A stretch of 64,000 nt of DNA. Source: Bacteroidota bacterium. GTDB taxonomy: Bacteria; Bacteroidota; Bacteroidia; AKYH767-A; OLB10. The stretch's first letter is position 1. Every line of letters begins with the position of its first letter. This document shows, one piece after another, positions 7,849 to 17,990 of the stretch. A model generated the notes under the pieces. The model saw only the letters and a program-made list of their open reading frames with translations, did no database searches and was not told the origin of the DNA. The stretch lies in NCBI GenBank assembly GCA_016717325.1, contig JADKFV010000007.1, forward strand, positions 124,001 to 188,000, given 5' to 3'. Position numbers and translations under genes: made by a program.

Positions 7849-10098
7849 ATGAAAAATTCTAATTCAACAATTCAGCAAAAAAATAACCCAAAGGATTCTA
7901 ATTTTGATAAGCACAAGCTATTTGTAATCCATTTACTTTTAATTTTATTAATAGGAAGCATGGCAAATGCCCAAAGCATAAAGCAAATTGGCCCCGGTGC
8001 CGGAGGACAAGAAAGAGCAGTTTATATTTATCCAAACCCAATTGGTTCTTATGATTTGTATGTGGGCTCCGATGTAAGTGGTGTATGGCGCGCAACTAAT
8101 ATACCGGCAAATGGATTTGGAAACGTAAACAATTACACATATAATTTTATAAGCAATCACGAAATAATGCGGTTTGTAAATAAATTTTATCGTGCCGATA
8201 TGGGGAATACACACTATTTGTTTTGCCTAAACAGAAGTGGCATCGATAGAATTGATTTGAACAACTATAGCAGCAGTATGAGTACAGTTCCTGTTTTTGA
8301 GAGTAGCACTCAAATTACAATGGAGGACTCTTGGGTAAGCGATATGTATGTTAATGCTACAAGCAAACAGACTTATTTTATTACAGGCAATACGAGGGTT
8401 ACTGATGATGGGCCAGGGAATTTTAAGGCAACAACTGCGAATGATATTTTTACAGGAACAATTAATTCAACTTATGACAGAGTGGACATAATTGGCAAAA
8501 AAGAATTATATGATTTATCCACAACTAAACGTGATGTTTATTGTGTGTATGTTGATGATAAATCAAATACTGATGCAACGGATGATATAATTTTTGTTGG
8601 TGCCGAAAATGGATTGCACATAATACCCAGTAATGATTTAATAGGTAATGGAACTTTGAATCCAAACACATTGATGGCTGGACCAGGTTCTATTACAAAT
8701 TACAAAGTGACGAGTTTATTTTTAAAAAGCAGAAATAATAATGGCACATTAACTACATATTCGTTTGTGGCTACAGTACATGGTATGGGGCTTTACAAAG
8801 TTGAATACATACAAAATAATACCAACTTTTCATATTCTATTACTTGGACATTATTATCAACTAATGTTAAAGGCATAAACCAAGGCACGCCATTTGGCTG
8901 TAATCAATCGGAGCCATATTTAATTCCAAAATTTACAAAGTGCCTTCCTGTTTTTAATCAGCAAAATATAGCCGGTTATTATATAACAAATGAAATTAAC
9001 CTTGAAAAATTATGTACAGGAAGTCAAGCCAATTATTTTACCGGTGTATATTATTGCCCGGCCGATATAGATGGATTTCCTGATGCGGGTGGCTTGCTTC
9101 CATTAACTGTATGGCAACCATCACTAAACGATTGGGGCTGGAATGCAACCAAGCCTGCAGCAAATATTAATGGTGCTTTAATTACACCGGAAAACACTTT
9201 ACTAATTGGAAAACAAGGCAATATTTTTGTAACAAGTAACGATAACACCACTCCAGATGATTATGTTCATTGGCATCAAGTTTATGACCTACAAAGTACG
9301 GTTGCTAATTGCAATACCGAAAACCAGTACATACACCGTGGGTATATAAACACTGCAAATAAAACCATTTATCCCAACACCAAAACCGATGTGTGGATAG
9401 GCCAGGCCGACCGTCTTATTTTTCGCGATAATAACAGCAACGATTATTATCATAGTATAGATGCTACAAATACATGTTACACATTTAATTATACCGGACA
9501 ATCGTGTGGTAACGGTTTAGGAAAAAATGATTGTTGGTTTATAACCAATAATACCATTGATGGCGAAGACCAAAACATTTATATTGGAATAGGCGAAGGT
9601 TATGCATCGCAAGTAGGATGCGGCCATGTAATGTTTGGCGATAAAGATGGAAATACATTTATTGAAATAGGGTCCCCTTCTATAAATGGCGACCCACGTA
9701 AAATTTTATTTACCAACGAAGGAAATAAATTTTTATTAGTAAACAAAACAATCGTGATTAATCCGAATAACACTATTCACAGATTAAGGCTATTTGAATT
9801 AATTAATAATATATGGACTGAATTAGATTTATCTTTAGTAAATAATTACGCTGTACGCGATGCAGTTATATCGCCCGATGGGAAAAAGATATTTGCAATA
9901 GTTGACGATGGAAATAACACAAAATTCTATTGTTATAATTATGTGAATGGCATTGTTAGTTTGAACTGTTCCGCTTTTGTTGGTGACCCTATTTTTGTAC
10001 TGCCCGCCAGGCTTAATTTATTACGTTATGGGGCTCATTTAGAAAATTACAAAATTTTTGTGTGGTACTGTACCAATTATAGATGGCACTACTACTGA
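7849..10098 (+). CDS. Large secreted protein, N-terminal part (frame broken at 10055)
   Basis: The protein starts in an A-rich leader and has a long N-region followed by a signal-peptide core (LFVIHLLLILLIGSMANAQ, near residues 25-43). The mature part opens with QIGPGAGGQERAVYIYPNP and LYVGSDVSGVWRATNIP, which resembles beta-propeller/exo-sialidase-like repeats; several Cys are scattered later. I do not recognise a catalytic motif. The frame stops at 10098, but a five-T run at 10055-10059 with one more T joins it in frame to the next open frame (YKIFLCGTVPIIDG). The intact gene would be 7849-12934, about 1,695 residues. Confidence 0.75.
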   Translation: MKNSNSTIQQKNNPKDSNFDKHKLFVIHLLLILLIGSMANAQSIKQIGPGAGGQERAVYIYPNPIGSYDLYVGSDVSGVWRATNIPANGFGNVNNYTYNFISNHEIMRFVNKFYRADMGNTHYLFCLNRSGIDRIDLNNYSSSMSTVPVFESSTQITMEDSWVSDMYVNATSKQTYFITGNTRVTDDGPGNFKATTANDIFTGTINSTYDRVDIIGKKELYDLSTTKRDVYCVYVDDKSNTDATDDIIFVGAENGLHIIPSNDLIGNGTLNPNTLMAGPGSITNYKVTSLFLKSRNNNGTLTTYSFVATVHGMGLYKVEYIQNNTNFSYSITWTLLSTNVKGINQGTPFGCNQSEPYLIPKFTKCLPVFNQQNIAGYYITNEINLEKLCTGSQANYFTGVYYCPADIDGFPDAGGLLPLTVWQPSLNDWGWNATKPAANINGALITPENTLLIGKQGNIFVTSNDNTTPDDYVHWHQVYDLQSTVANCNTENQYIHRGYINTANKTIYPNTKTDVWIGQADRLIFRDNNSNDYYHSIDATNTCYTFNYTGQSCGNGLGKNDCWFITNNTIDGEDQNIYIGIGEGYASQVGCGHVMFGDKDGNTFIEIGSPSINGDPRKILFTNEGNKFLLVNKTIVINPNNTIHRLRLFELINNIWTELDLSLVNNYAVRDAVISPDGKKIFAIVDDGNNTKFYCYNYVNGIVSLNCSAFVGDPIFVLPARLNLLRYGAHLENYKIFVWYCTNYRWHYY

Positions 10099-12934
10099 TA
10101 ATTTTTTTGAAGTATATAATAGTGCACTACCCAATACTTGTATTCCCAATTCTATTAATCCTTCAAACGGTCTATCTCTTATTTTTAAAAACTTGCACAA
10201 AGATTTGCTCGACAATACCGATGAAGGAATTTCTGCAATAGCTGTGAACGAAAAAATGAATACTTTATTTGTAGCAACAGTTACAGGTAACACTTATGAT
10301 TTTGTTTCGCCTGTAGCCACAAAATCACATCTGTATAAGGCATCGTACAATTTTCTAACAGGTGTTATTGACAATAATTCTTGGATTGATATTACTACCA
10401 CGCTACCAAACAAAACAATAATTGATATTGCCACACATGGCAGCACCACATGCGATGAGTATTTGTATTTATGCTTGCGTGGCCTTGGAGGCTGGCAATT
10501 GGCACTACCTTCTACGGCAACAATAGATCCTAATCTATTTAATTTACCATCGACTATATCAGGTTATGGACTGCTAACCACAAGTGTAACTTTAGGTGAC
10601 AATGTAACTATTGATGGTGCCAATATAGCGATAAGCCCCGGCAAAACCATCACAGTGCCTTTTGGTAAAACACTTAGTATAATTAACGGCTCACATTTAT
10701 ACTCCTGTGGCGATATGTGGCAAGGAATTATTAACAATGGAGGTACGGTAAATATTACGAATAGCACGGTGGAAGATGCGATTATTGCACTAGACACAAA
10801 AAACAGTGGGCAGTTTACTTTAGAAAACTCCACCTTCGACCATAATTACATTACGCAGCAAGGGCAAAGTGGTGATTATGTAAATATGCTTACAGGAATA
10901 ATTACCGGTTGCTCATTTAAATGCACCGGTGGACAAATAACAAAAGCACCGCATGCAAATCAGTTGTCGCGTTACCATATCTTTGGTATTGATTTACAAA
11001 ACTTGACAGTAGGCGATGCAAGCAATATTTTGTTGCAAAATAATTTTGGCCCTGCCACTTTTGGTATCTATGCCCTTACCGAAAATTTGACGGTGATTAA
11101 TAATAAATTTGAAGGGACTTTTGCTGCAACCAATTTCGAAAAAGCGCAAACAGCCATTTACACCAATACAAATTTCGAAGGCGATGTAATGCAAAAATTG
11201 AATGGAATTGTAATAGGTGGTACCGGCCTCGAAATAAATACATTCAACGATTATCAAAATGGTGTGATAATGTACAATACCGGTGAGCCCATTGTAAAAG
11301 AAAACACGTTTACAAAATGTCTGCAAGCAGTTGAAGCCGTATCTTGCGGCTATGCATTGGCATTAGGCACAGGCAATGCAAATTTTAATGAAAATAATTT
11401 TAACAACTGCATCTTTGGCATTTATTGCCGCGAAAGCCAAGGCGCACCAAAAATTGTGTTGAATAAATTTAATTTAAACCAACAATACAACATTGACGAG
11501 TATGGGCTGGAAGCCATACGTGTAGAAAATATTATGCAAGATGCCTTTCCAATTGTACAATGGAACGAAATAAACAATATGGCAATTGGCATACACCTCC
11601 GGAATGTAGTTGAAGCACAAGTGAGATGGAATAATTATACCACTCAAATAACCAATGCCGATATCGCTGTGCTTAACTTGCCTAACATTGGTATATGGAT
11701 AGATAATTGTACAAATAGCTCTATTATAGAAAACACTATTGAACGATTGGGTGCCGATGTAAGCGATGATGCACAACAAGATTTAATGCAGGGCATAAAT
11801 ATGGACATAAGTACAAACTGCGTACTCCACCTAAACAACACCACAAACATGGGCACCGACATAAACGTGATTGCCGACTGCAACCCCGCTACCATAAGTT
11901 GCAACAATATGTCAAGCAGCAACCGTGGTATTAATTTTAATAATGCCAGCATAGTAACAGGCAATAATTATTACGACAACTCCACAGCCAGCGACAATAC
12001 TTGGAATGGCGATTATCTATTAAATACCAATGAGAGAATTAGTGGTGGATTTAATGGAGGTTTCTTCCTCGACTGGTACCACCAAGGTGCATTCGCAGCA
12101 AATAATATGTTTTGTCCTTTTAATAATTCGGGTGCTGTAGTTCCACAACCAAATGCCTCAAGCAACGGTTGCCCCGAAAGCACTCCTGATAATAACGCAT
12201 TGAAGCAAGTGCAAAACGCTGCACTTAATTTAGCGCAGTATAATGAAAATGTTTCTCAAAATAGATACATAGATGATGCCGGTGGATACGCATTATTTTT
12301 TAATGATAGTGTAAAGCGCGATAGCATAAATACATTGTATCCGTACATTGCTACTTGGTACAATGCAATAAAATTGGCAAGTATTGGCAAGTTTGAAGAT
12401 ATTAAAAAACTATTGGCAAATGATGAAAAGCAAGCAGCCATTAATAAAGCAAATAGCATAACAGCCAACAATTTAATTTATCAGAATTTAAAAACGCTGG
12501 CATTGTTATTTGCAAATAATCTCATTCATAGCGATAGCATACCATCAGATAGCATAGTATCGTTCACACTTAACGAACTTGCAGACCAAGACCCAACTCT
12601 TGGTGGCGAAGCTGTTTTTATCGCAAGAGCAATATTGAGGAAAGATGTATTTGCAAATAATGAAACTACAAACCGAATTCGTGAAGAAGATGTTTTACAA
12701 AATATTGATGAAGCAATTAAAATGAATGTATTTCCTAATCCAACCAATCAATTTTTTACGATTGAACTAAATCAATTTTACAATAATATTTCAATTGAAA
12801 ATATAATTGGCTTAGAAGTATTGTATGTAAAAACACAAAGCAATAAACAAAAAATAAACTGTGAACGACTTGAAAATGGTTGTTACATTTTAAAATGTAA
12901 ACACGGCAATATTACGGTAGCACAAAAAAATTAA
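10058..12934 (+). CDS. Large secreted protein, C-terminal part: right-handed beta-helix and T9SS tail
   Basis: This frame continues the protein that begins at 7849. Its middle has the pattern of parallel beta-helix proteins: a GKTITVPFGKTLSIINGSHL edge and then many short turns built on N-x-F or N-N-F (for example NNFGPATFGIYAL, NNKFEGTF, NENNFNNCIFGIYC, LNKFNLNQ). The end (VFPNPTNQFFTIELNQF... GCYILKCKHGNITVAQKN) is a type A T9SS sorting domain, so the protein is expected to cross the outer membrane and be surface-attached or released. Polysaccharide binding or cleavage would fit the fold, but I see no active-site signature. Confidence 0.75.
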   Translation: MCGTVPIIDGTTTDNFFEVYNSALPNTCIPNSINPSNGLSLIFKNLHKDLLDNTDEGISAIAVNEKMNTLFVATVTGNTYDFVSPVATKSHLYKASYNFLTGVIDNNSWIDITTTLPNKTIIDIATHGSTTCDEYLYLCLRGLGGWQLALPSTATIDPNLFNLPSTISGYGLLTTSVTLGDNVTIDGANIAISPGKTITVPFGKTLSIINGSHLYSCGDMWQGIINNGGTVNITNSTVEDAIIALDTKNSGQFTLENSTFDHNYITQQGQSGDYVNMLTGIITGCSFKCTGGQITKAPHANQLSRYHIFGIDLQNLTVGDASNILLQNNFGPATFGIYALTENLTVINNKFEGTFAATNFEKAQTAIYTNTNFEGDVMQKLNGIVIGGTGLEINTFNDYQNGVIMYNTGEPIVKENTFTKCLQAVEAVSCGYALALGTGNANFNENNFNNCIFGIYCRESQGAPKIVLNKFNLNQQYNIDEYGLEAIRVENIMQDAFPIVQWNEINNMAIGIHLRNVVEAQVRWNNYTTQITNADIAVLNLPNIGIWIDNCTNSSIIENTIERLGADVSDDAQQDLMQGINMDISTNCVLHLNNTTNMGTDINVIADCNPATISCNNMSSSNRGINFNNASIVTGNNYYDNSTASDNTWNGDYLLNTNERISGGFNGGFFLDWYHQGAFAANNMFCPFNNSGAVVPQPNASSNGCPESTPDNNALKQVQNAALNLAQYNENVSQNRYIDDAGGYALFFNDSVKRDSINTLYPYIATWYNAIKLASIGKFEDIKKLLANDEKQAAINKANSITANNLIYQNLKTLALLFANNLIHSDSIPSDSIVSFTLNELADQDPTLGGEAVFIARAILRKDVFANNETTNRIREEDVLQNIDEAIKMNVFPNPTNQFFTIELNQFYNNISIENIIGLEVLYVKTQSNKQKINCERLENGCYILKCKHGNITVAQKN

Positions 12935-12956
12935 TTATCAATAGGTAATTCACAAG

Positions 12957-14491
12957 ATGAGAATTATTTTGTTTTGATAATTACGATTATCATAAGCCAT
13001 AAAAAGTAATGCACAATATAATGGCAATGTGTGGTGCTTTGGAGACAGTGCAAAATAGATTTTTCAAATGGAACTCAAGTTGGAAAATCACAAGTAGTAA
13101 GTAGAGGTTCTTGCGTTTCTATTTGCGATAGCAACAGTAATTTGGTATTCTATGCACATACTTTCTATGTTCCACTATGGCAGCAAGGCCAAATTGATTT
13201 AACTGTAGTATATAACAAAAGTGATACAATTATGCAAAATGGTGTAAATCTAATTGGGAGAGGCTGGTACAAAGAATTATTAATATTGCCATTTATCGAT
13301 AGTGCTAATTTATTTTATTTGGTTCAGGCACCAGTCACTGGCAAAGGTGGTTTTTTTTACTCAATAATAGACATGAGCCAAGACAGTGGCCGTGGTGCTG
13401 TGATACAAAAAAATGTACAATTGCAAGGCTCTACGTTTTGGGCCAATGATGGCATCACCGCCATCAAACATGGCAATGGTAGAGATTGGTGGGTGATGGT
13501 AAGAGATTGGAATGGTTATAATAATAAATTTTTCTATTATGTAGTAACACCATCAGGCTTAACACTCGACCATGTACAATATATAGGTGATACTGTAAAA
13601 TCAAGTGCTTATAGAATTGAAGCATCAGATGATGGAGAAAAAGTTGCATGTATTGCAAATCAAGGATTGATAAGTGTATTTGATTTTGACCGGTGTGGTG
13701 GGTGGCTTTCGAATGAAATTAATATTGAGTATCAAAACCCTAATACTAATTTGATACCGTGGTATTGGGATTGTGAACTATCACCCAACAAACGCTACTT
13801 ATATGTAAGCCAAGAATTTACACTTTTCGACACTGCAAATTACTTACTACGCTTCGATTTGCAAGCAGCTAACATACCTGCAAGTAGAGATACATTGTAT
13901 ATAGGAGAGCGCACAGCAGTAGGCGGTTTATTAGAGTTAGCACCCGATGGTAAAATATATTGGGCTTGTACCTATTATCCAATCGGCACATTTTTTTATC
14001 CTTATCCTGATAGCACCCACAATTACATAACAGATAATTTAAGTGTTATCAATTATCCCGATAGTAGTTTTTGCGATTTTCAACCTTTCTCTTTTTATCT
14101 CGGTGGTAAGCGTACTTATTATGGTTTGCCTAATAATCCAAATTATGGGTTGGGTAGATTATACGGTTCTCCGTGTGATACGTTGCCGTGGACAAACCTC
14201 ACCCCGGCCCTCTCCAAAGGAGAGGGGGTAATGCAAATTACTTACATATCTGCATGGGAGAAGTTGTTTATTAATGCACAAAATTTAAAAGGGAAGAATA
14301 TAACTATAACCATATACGATACTACTGGAAAAGAAAAGTTTGCAAGGGTAAAGCCCCCAGGTGGGGGTTTGGGGGTTTTTGGCGGGTACTTTACTTTGGA
14401 TGTGGATTGTAGTGGTTGGGCAAATGGATTATACGTGGTACATTTACAAACAGAAAAAGAAATATTGAGTAAGAAGTTTGTGAAGGAATGA
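12957..14491 (+). CDS. T9SS-sorted beta-propeller-like secreted protein (5' end broken by three indels)
   Basis: The open frame starts at 13031, but the sequence before it clearly belongs to the gene. With one extra T at 12972-12975, one extra C at 12997-12998 and one extra A at 13052-13055, translation from the ATG at 12957 gives a good signal peptide (MRIILFLIITIIISPIKS, then NAQ) and the mature start YNGNVWCFGDSAKIDF. The body has WD40/propeller-like strands (SPNKRYLYVSQ, LELAPDGKIYW) as in other Bacteroidota proteins of this type. The C-terminus (NITITIYDTTGKEKF... GLYVVHLQTEKEILSKKFVKE) is a T9SS sorting domain. Two GC-rich palindromic repeats are inserted in frame (see 14208 and 14354). 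Confidence 0.75.
14208..14226. repeat. In-frame palindromic repeat CCCTCTCC-AAA-GGAGAGGG
   Basis: A perfect 8-bp inverted repeat with a 3-base loop inside the T9SS gene, flanked by ACCTCACCCCGG before and GGTAATGC after. It is translated as part of LTPALSKGEG, much more GC-rich than the surrounding gene, and lies just before the sorting domain. It looks like an inserted intergenic-type palindrome kept in frame. Confidence 0.7.
14354..14367. repeat. In-frame palindromic repeat CCCCC-AGGT-GGGGG
   Basis: A second GC-rich inverted repeat, within AAGCCCCCAGGTGGGGGTTT and followed by GGGGGTTTTTGGCGG. It encodes the insert VKPPGGGLGVFGG between two strands of the T9SS sorting domain. Length and frame are preserved. 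Confidence 0.7.
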
Positions 14492-14861
14492 GTTGAGAAA
14501 GTTTTGAAGGTTGAAAAAGTTTTGAAAAGCTTGCAGTGAGTATTCTCGAACTGTTGAGAAAAGCTTGCAGTTCGTATTCGCATTCTGTTGAGAAGGTTTT
14601 GAAAGTCACATTTTTAAATGAAAATAGAAACCTACTTTAACCACAAAACCCATCTGCGAATAGGTAAGCCCCTCAAGGGCCTGCACCGACCGAAGTTTCA
14701 GTGGTTGGGGGTATTTCGCTAATATTAAAAATAATTTTGGTGGTCAATGCACATTTTCCTTCTGTGCAACTTTAGCTTTCCACTTACTATCTCTAAAGTT
14801 GTTGCAAATATTTATTTGCTCGAAGAATCAAGTCCAAATAATTTTAATAAAAAAAAATGAA
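14492..14861. other. Intergenic region with short direct repeats
   Basis: This 370-base stretch has no plausible gene. Its first half consists of degenerate GTTGAGAAAGTTTTGAA-type words repeated about four times. It includes the 20-mer CAGTGAGTATTCTCGAACTG at 14534-14553, whose exact reverse complement occurs at 45536-45555. A decayed palindrome (AAGCCCCTCAAGGGCC) lies near 14668. The second half is AT-rich with nothing recognisable. T9SS gene and infB converge here. Confidence 0.6.
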
Positions 14862-17800
14862 TTATGCCAGCGTACGCTTCACTGCCACGGATTCGTAGCC
14901 TTCTACAATATCGCCAATTTGAATATCGTTGAAGTTGGCAATGTTTAATCCGCATTCGTAACCGGTTGCTACTTCTTTTACATCGTCTTTGAAACGCTTG
15001 AGTGAGGCCAGTTCGCCAGTGTGAACTACTATACCATCGCGTATAATGCGTATGCGGGTGTTGCGGGTAATTTTTCCATCGAGTACCATACAACCTGCAA
15101 TTGTTCCCACTTTTGGTATTTTAAACACATCGCGTATTTCGATATTGCAAATAATTTTCTCTTCGTAATCGGGTGCAAGCATGCCTTCCATGGCTGCTTT
15201 TACTTCGTTTATGGCATCGTAAATTACAGAGTATAAACGTATATCAATTTCTTCTACCTCGGCAAGCTTACGTGCTGTGCTGCTTGGGCGTACCTGGAAT
15301 CCTAATATGATGGCATTAGATGCCGATGCAAGCAATACATCCGATTCGGAAATCTGACCTACAGATTTGTGTATCACATTTACCTGTATTTCGGTGGTAC
15401 TTAATTTTAATAATGAATCGGATAAGGCTTCTACCGAACCATCAACATCACCTTTTACTATAAGGTTGAGTTCTTTAAATGTTCCAATTGCAAGACGTCT
15501 TCCAATTTCGTCAAGGGTAATATGTTTCTGCGAACGTATGCCTTGCTCGCGTTGTAATTGCAATCTGCGGTTGGCAATATTGCGTGCCTCACGCTCATCG
15601 TCCATCACATTAAATTGGTCGCCAGCCTGTGCAGCACCACTCAAACCAAGTATCATTACAGGGGTTGAAGGTCCCGATGATTTGAGGCGGTTGTTGCGCT
15701 CATCGAACATGGCTTTTACTTTTCCGGTATAACATCCTGCCAACACAACATCGCCCACATTGAGCGTGCCTGTTTGTACAAGCATTGTTACCACAAATCC
15801 ACGACCTTTATCCAAGGTTGCTTCTATTACAGTGCCTTTAGCATTTCTATTGGGGTTAGCCTTTAATTCAAGCATTTCGGCCTCGAGCAATACCTTTTCG
15901 AGTAGCTTATCAATGTTCAATCCTTTTTTTGCTGATATCTCCTGACACTGATATTTGCCACCCCAATCTTCGACCAGGTAATTCATCTTTGCCAATTGTT
16001 CACGTATACGTTCGGGATTTGCATCCGATTTATCCATTTTATTTAATGCAAAAACAATGGGTACTCCTGCAGCGGCAGCATGATTTATAGCTTCTATGGT
16101 TTGTGGCATTACGCTATCGTCTGCTGCAATTACAATTATGGCTACATCGGTAACTTTAGCACCACGGGCACGCATGGCAGTAAATGCTTCGTGACCGGGA
16201 GTATCGAGAAAACATATTTTTTTGCCGCTTTCCAGAGTTACTTCGTAAGCACCTATATGCTGTGTTATTCCGCCTGCCTCACCAGATAAGACATTGGTAT
16301 TGCGAACAAAATCGAGCAACGATGTTTTACCATGATCAACATGGCCCATTACGGTTACAATTGGTGCACGTGGCAATAAATCTTCGGGCGTGTCAACTTG
16401 TTCGGAAATAGCTTCCTGCACATCGGCCGACACAAATTCCACTTCAAATTCAAACTCGGCAGCTACCACCGAAATCATTTCAGCATCGAGGCGTTGGTTT
16501 ATCGAAACATTATAACCCAAGCTCATACAAGCTGAAATAATTTGGGTTACAGGTACATCCATCAATTTTGCTAAATCGTTGGCGCTTACAAATTCCGTTA
16601 CCTTTATTTTACGTATCGAATCCTGATCTTCTAAGCTACGGGCTTCCTGAAATGCCTGACGCTTATCGCGTCTGCGCCCTGCCGATTTAGATTTTCCTTT
16701 TTGGCCGGCAATTTTTTCCTGCACGGCTTTCATTTGGTCTTGTATTTCCTTGGTAGTAAACTCCGTTTTCTGCTGTGCAGGTAACGGGCGTTTTTGGCCG
16801 GGCTTAAATGGCGCACCAGCAGGTGGACGATTTCCGGTTTGCGGAGGGCGTGCTCCGGTTTGCGGAGGGCGTGCACCATATGGAGGGCGTGAACCAGTAT
16901 TTGTTCCGGTGTTTGTTCCAGGTCCACCAGATGAAGCTGGTGGTCTATTTCTGCCTTGGGCATCTCCTTTAAAAGTAGAATCGGTAGAAGATGTTACAGG
17001 CTTTTTGTCTTTACGTTTACGCTTCTTTTTGTTGTCGGCCGAATTTGCACTTGTAGAATAAGCAGGGCCGCGTTTACCACGCGATTCTGTTGGCAAAGTA
17101 ATGGTGCCAAGCACTTTGATATCGGCAAGTTTGGGAGCCGATGCTCTAATCACATTGTCTGTTTCGGGTGCTTCCGGAGTTGGTGTTTCGGTTTCTGTTT
17201 CCGAAGTTTGTTCCGTTGATTTGGGGGCTTCAGTAACTGGTTTTTCGTCAGTTATTTCTTCCAATGTTTTTTCATTTTCAGAAACGCCTGATTTTTTCTT
17301 TTGCGGTTCAACTACTTCATCTGAATCTTCCTTACCCTCTTTGGCTTTCGTAGTTTTTTTCTTCGGCTTTTTTAGTCCTTCCAAATCGATAGTGCCCAAT
17401 ACTACCGGCCCGTCATTCTTTTTGGCTTTTGCTTTTATTACCTCGGGCTCAGCGTTTTCCTCTGCTTTTTCGTTCTTTTCGGGCTCAACTGCCTTTTCAG
17501 AAATAATAACAGGAGGAGGGGTTTCTATTTTTTCGACAACAGGTGGCTTTGCGGCTGGGGCAGCGGCTTTGGAACCATGCGCCTTTATTTCGTCCAGTGC
17601 CTTTTTTAAATCTATCTCACCTACATCATCAATTTCTTTTTCGTTGGGCTTTGTGTTCTTCGCTGTATTAATATCAATAGTGATATTTTCGCGTTTGTGT
17701 TTGTCACGCGCTTGCGAATCGGCAACAGCCTTTGCCTGCTTATCGCTTGCAAAGGCATTTTCCAAAGCACGATAAGCCTCTTCGGATATTTTGGTATTGG

Positions 17801-17918
17801 GTCCTTTATCAACTTCCACACCTATTTTATCCAAAACCTCTTTAACGTGATCAATGGCCACGTTAAAGTCCTTTAGGGCTTTGCTTATTCTTATGCTTTT
17901 TTCTTCGCTCATTAACAA
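14862..17918 (-). CDS. infB: Translation initiation factor IF-2
   Basis: The 1,018-residue protein has an N-terminal IF2_N helix domain, then a long low-complexity linker (about residues 60-410) rich in Lys/Glu/Pro with a Gly-Arg-Pro-Pro segment containing the tandem GARPPQT words. The GTPase domain begins near residue 520, with GHVDHGKT, DTPGHEAF and NKMDK, followed by domains II-IV ending AVKRTLA. It delivers fMet-tRNA to the 30S subunit. Last gene of rimP-nusA-infB, 72 bases after nusA. Linkers of this length are usual in Bacteroidota. Confidence 0.98.
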   Translation of the reverse strand: MLMSEEKSIRISKALKDFNVAIDHVKEVLDKIGVEVDKGPNTKISEEAYRALENAFASDKQAKAVADSQARDKHKRENITIDINTAKNTKPNEKEIDDVGEIDLKKALDEIKAHGSKAAAPAAKPPVVEKIETPPPVIISEKAVEPEKNEKAEENAEPEVIKAKAKKNDGPVVLGTIDLEGLKKPKKKTTKAKEGKEDSDEVVEPQKKKSGVSENEKTLEEITDEKPVTEAPKSTEQTSETETETPTPEAPETDNVIRASAPKLADIKVLGTITLPTESRGKRGPAYSTSANSADNKKKRKRKDKKPVTSSTDSTFKGDAQGRNRPPASSGGPGTNTGTNTGSRPPYGARPPQTGARPPQTGNRPPAGAPFKPGQKRPLPAQQKTEFTTKEIQDQMKAVQEKIAGQKGKSKSAGRRRDKRQAFQEARSLEDQDSIRKIKVTEFVSANDLAKLMDVPVTQIISACMSLGYNVSINQRLDAEMISVVAAEFEFEVEFVSADVQEAISEQVDTPEDLLPRAPIVTVMGHVDHGKTSLLDFVRNTNVLSGEAGGITQHIGAYEVTLESGKKICFLDTPGHEAFTAMRARGAKVTDVAIIVIAADDSVMPQTIEAINHAAAAGVPIVFALNKMDKSDANPERIREQLAKMNYLVEDWGGKYQCQEISAKKGLNIDKLLEKVLLEAEMLELKANPNRNAKGTVIEATLDKGRGFVVTMLVQTGTLNVGDVVLAGCYTGKVKAMFDERNNRLKSSGPSTPVMILGLSGAAQAGDQFNVMDDEREARNIANRRLQLQREQGIRSQKHITLDEIGRRLAIGTFKELNLIVKGDVDGSVEALSDSLLKLSTTEIQVNVIHKSVGQISESDVLLASASNAIILGFQVRPSSTARKLAEVEEIDIRLYSVIYDAINEVKAAMEGMLAPDYEEKIICNIEIRDVFKIPKVGTIAGCMVLDGKITRNTRIRIIRDGIVVHTGELASLKRFKDDVKEVATGYECGLNIANFNDIQIGDIVEGYESVAVKRTLA

Positions 17919-17990
17919 TTATTAAAATAATAAAACAAATATCGTTTATAAATGGTCTCAAACAACAAAAATAGTGTTTGTGAACATTGT

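Noticed and set aside
17101..17775. A 224-residue open frame on the plus strand, Ser/Phe-rich
   Set aside because: It is the antisense of the low-complexity Lys/Glu-rich IF-2 linker; its composition mirrors that region and it has no family resemblance.
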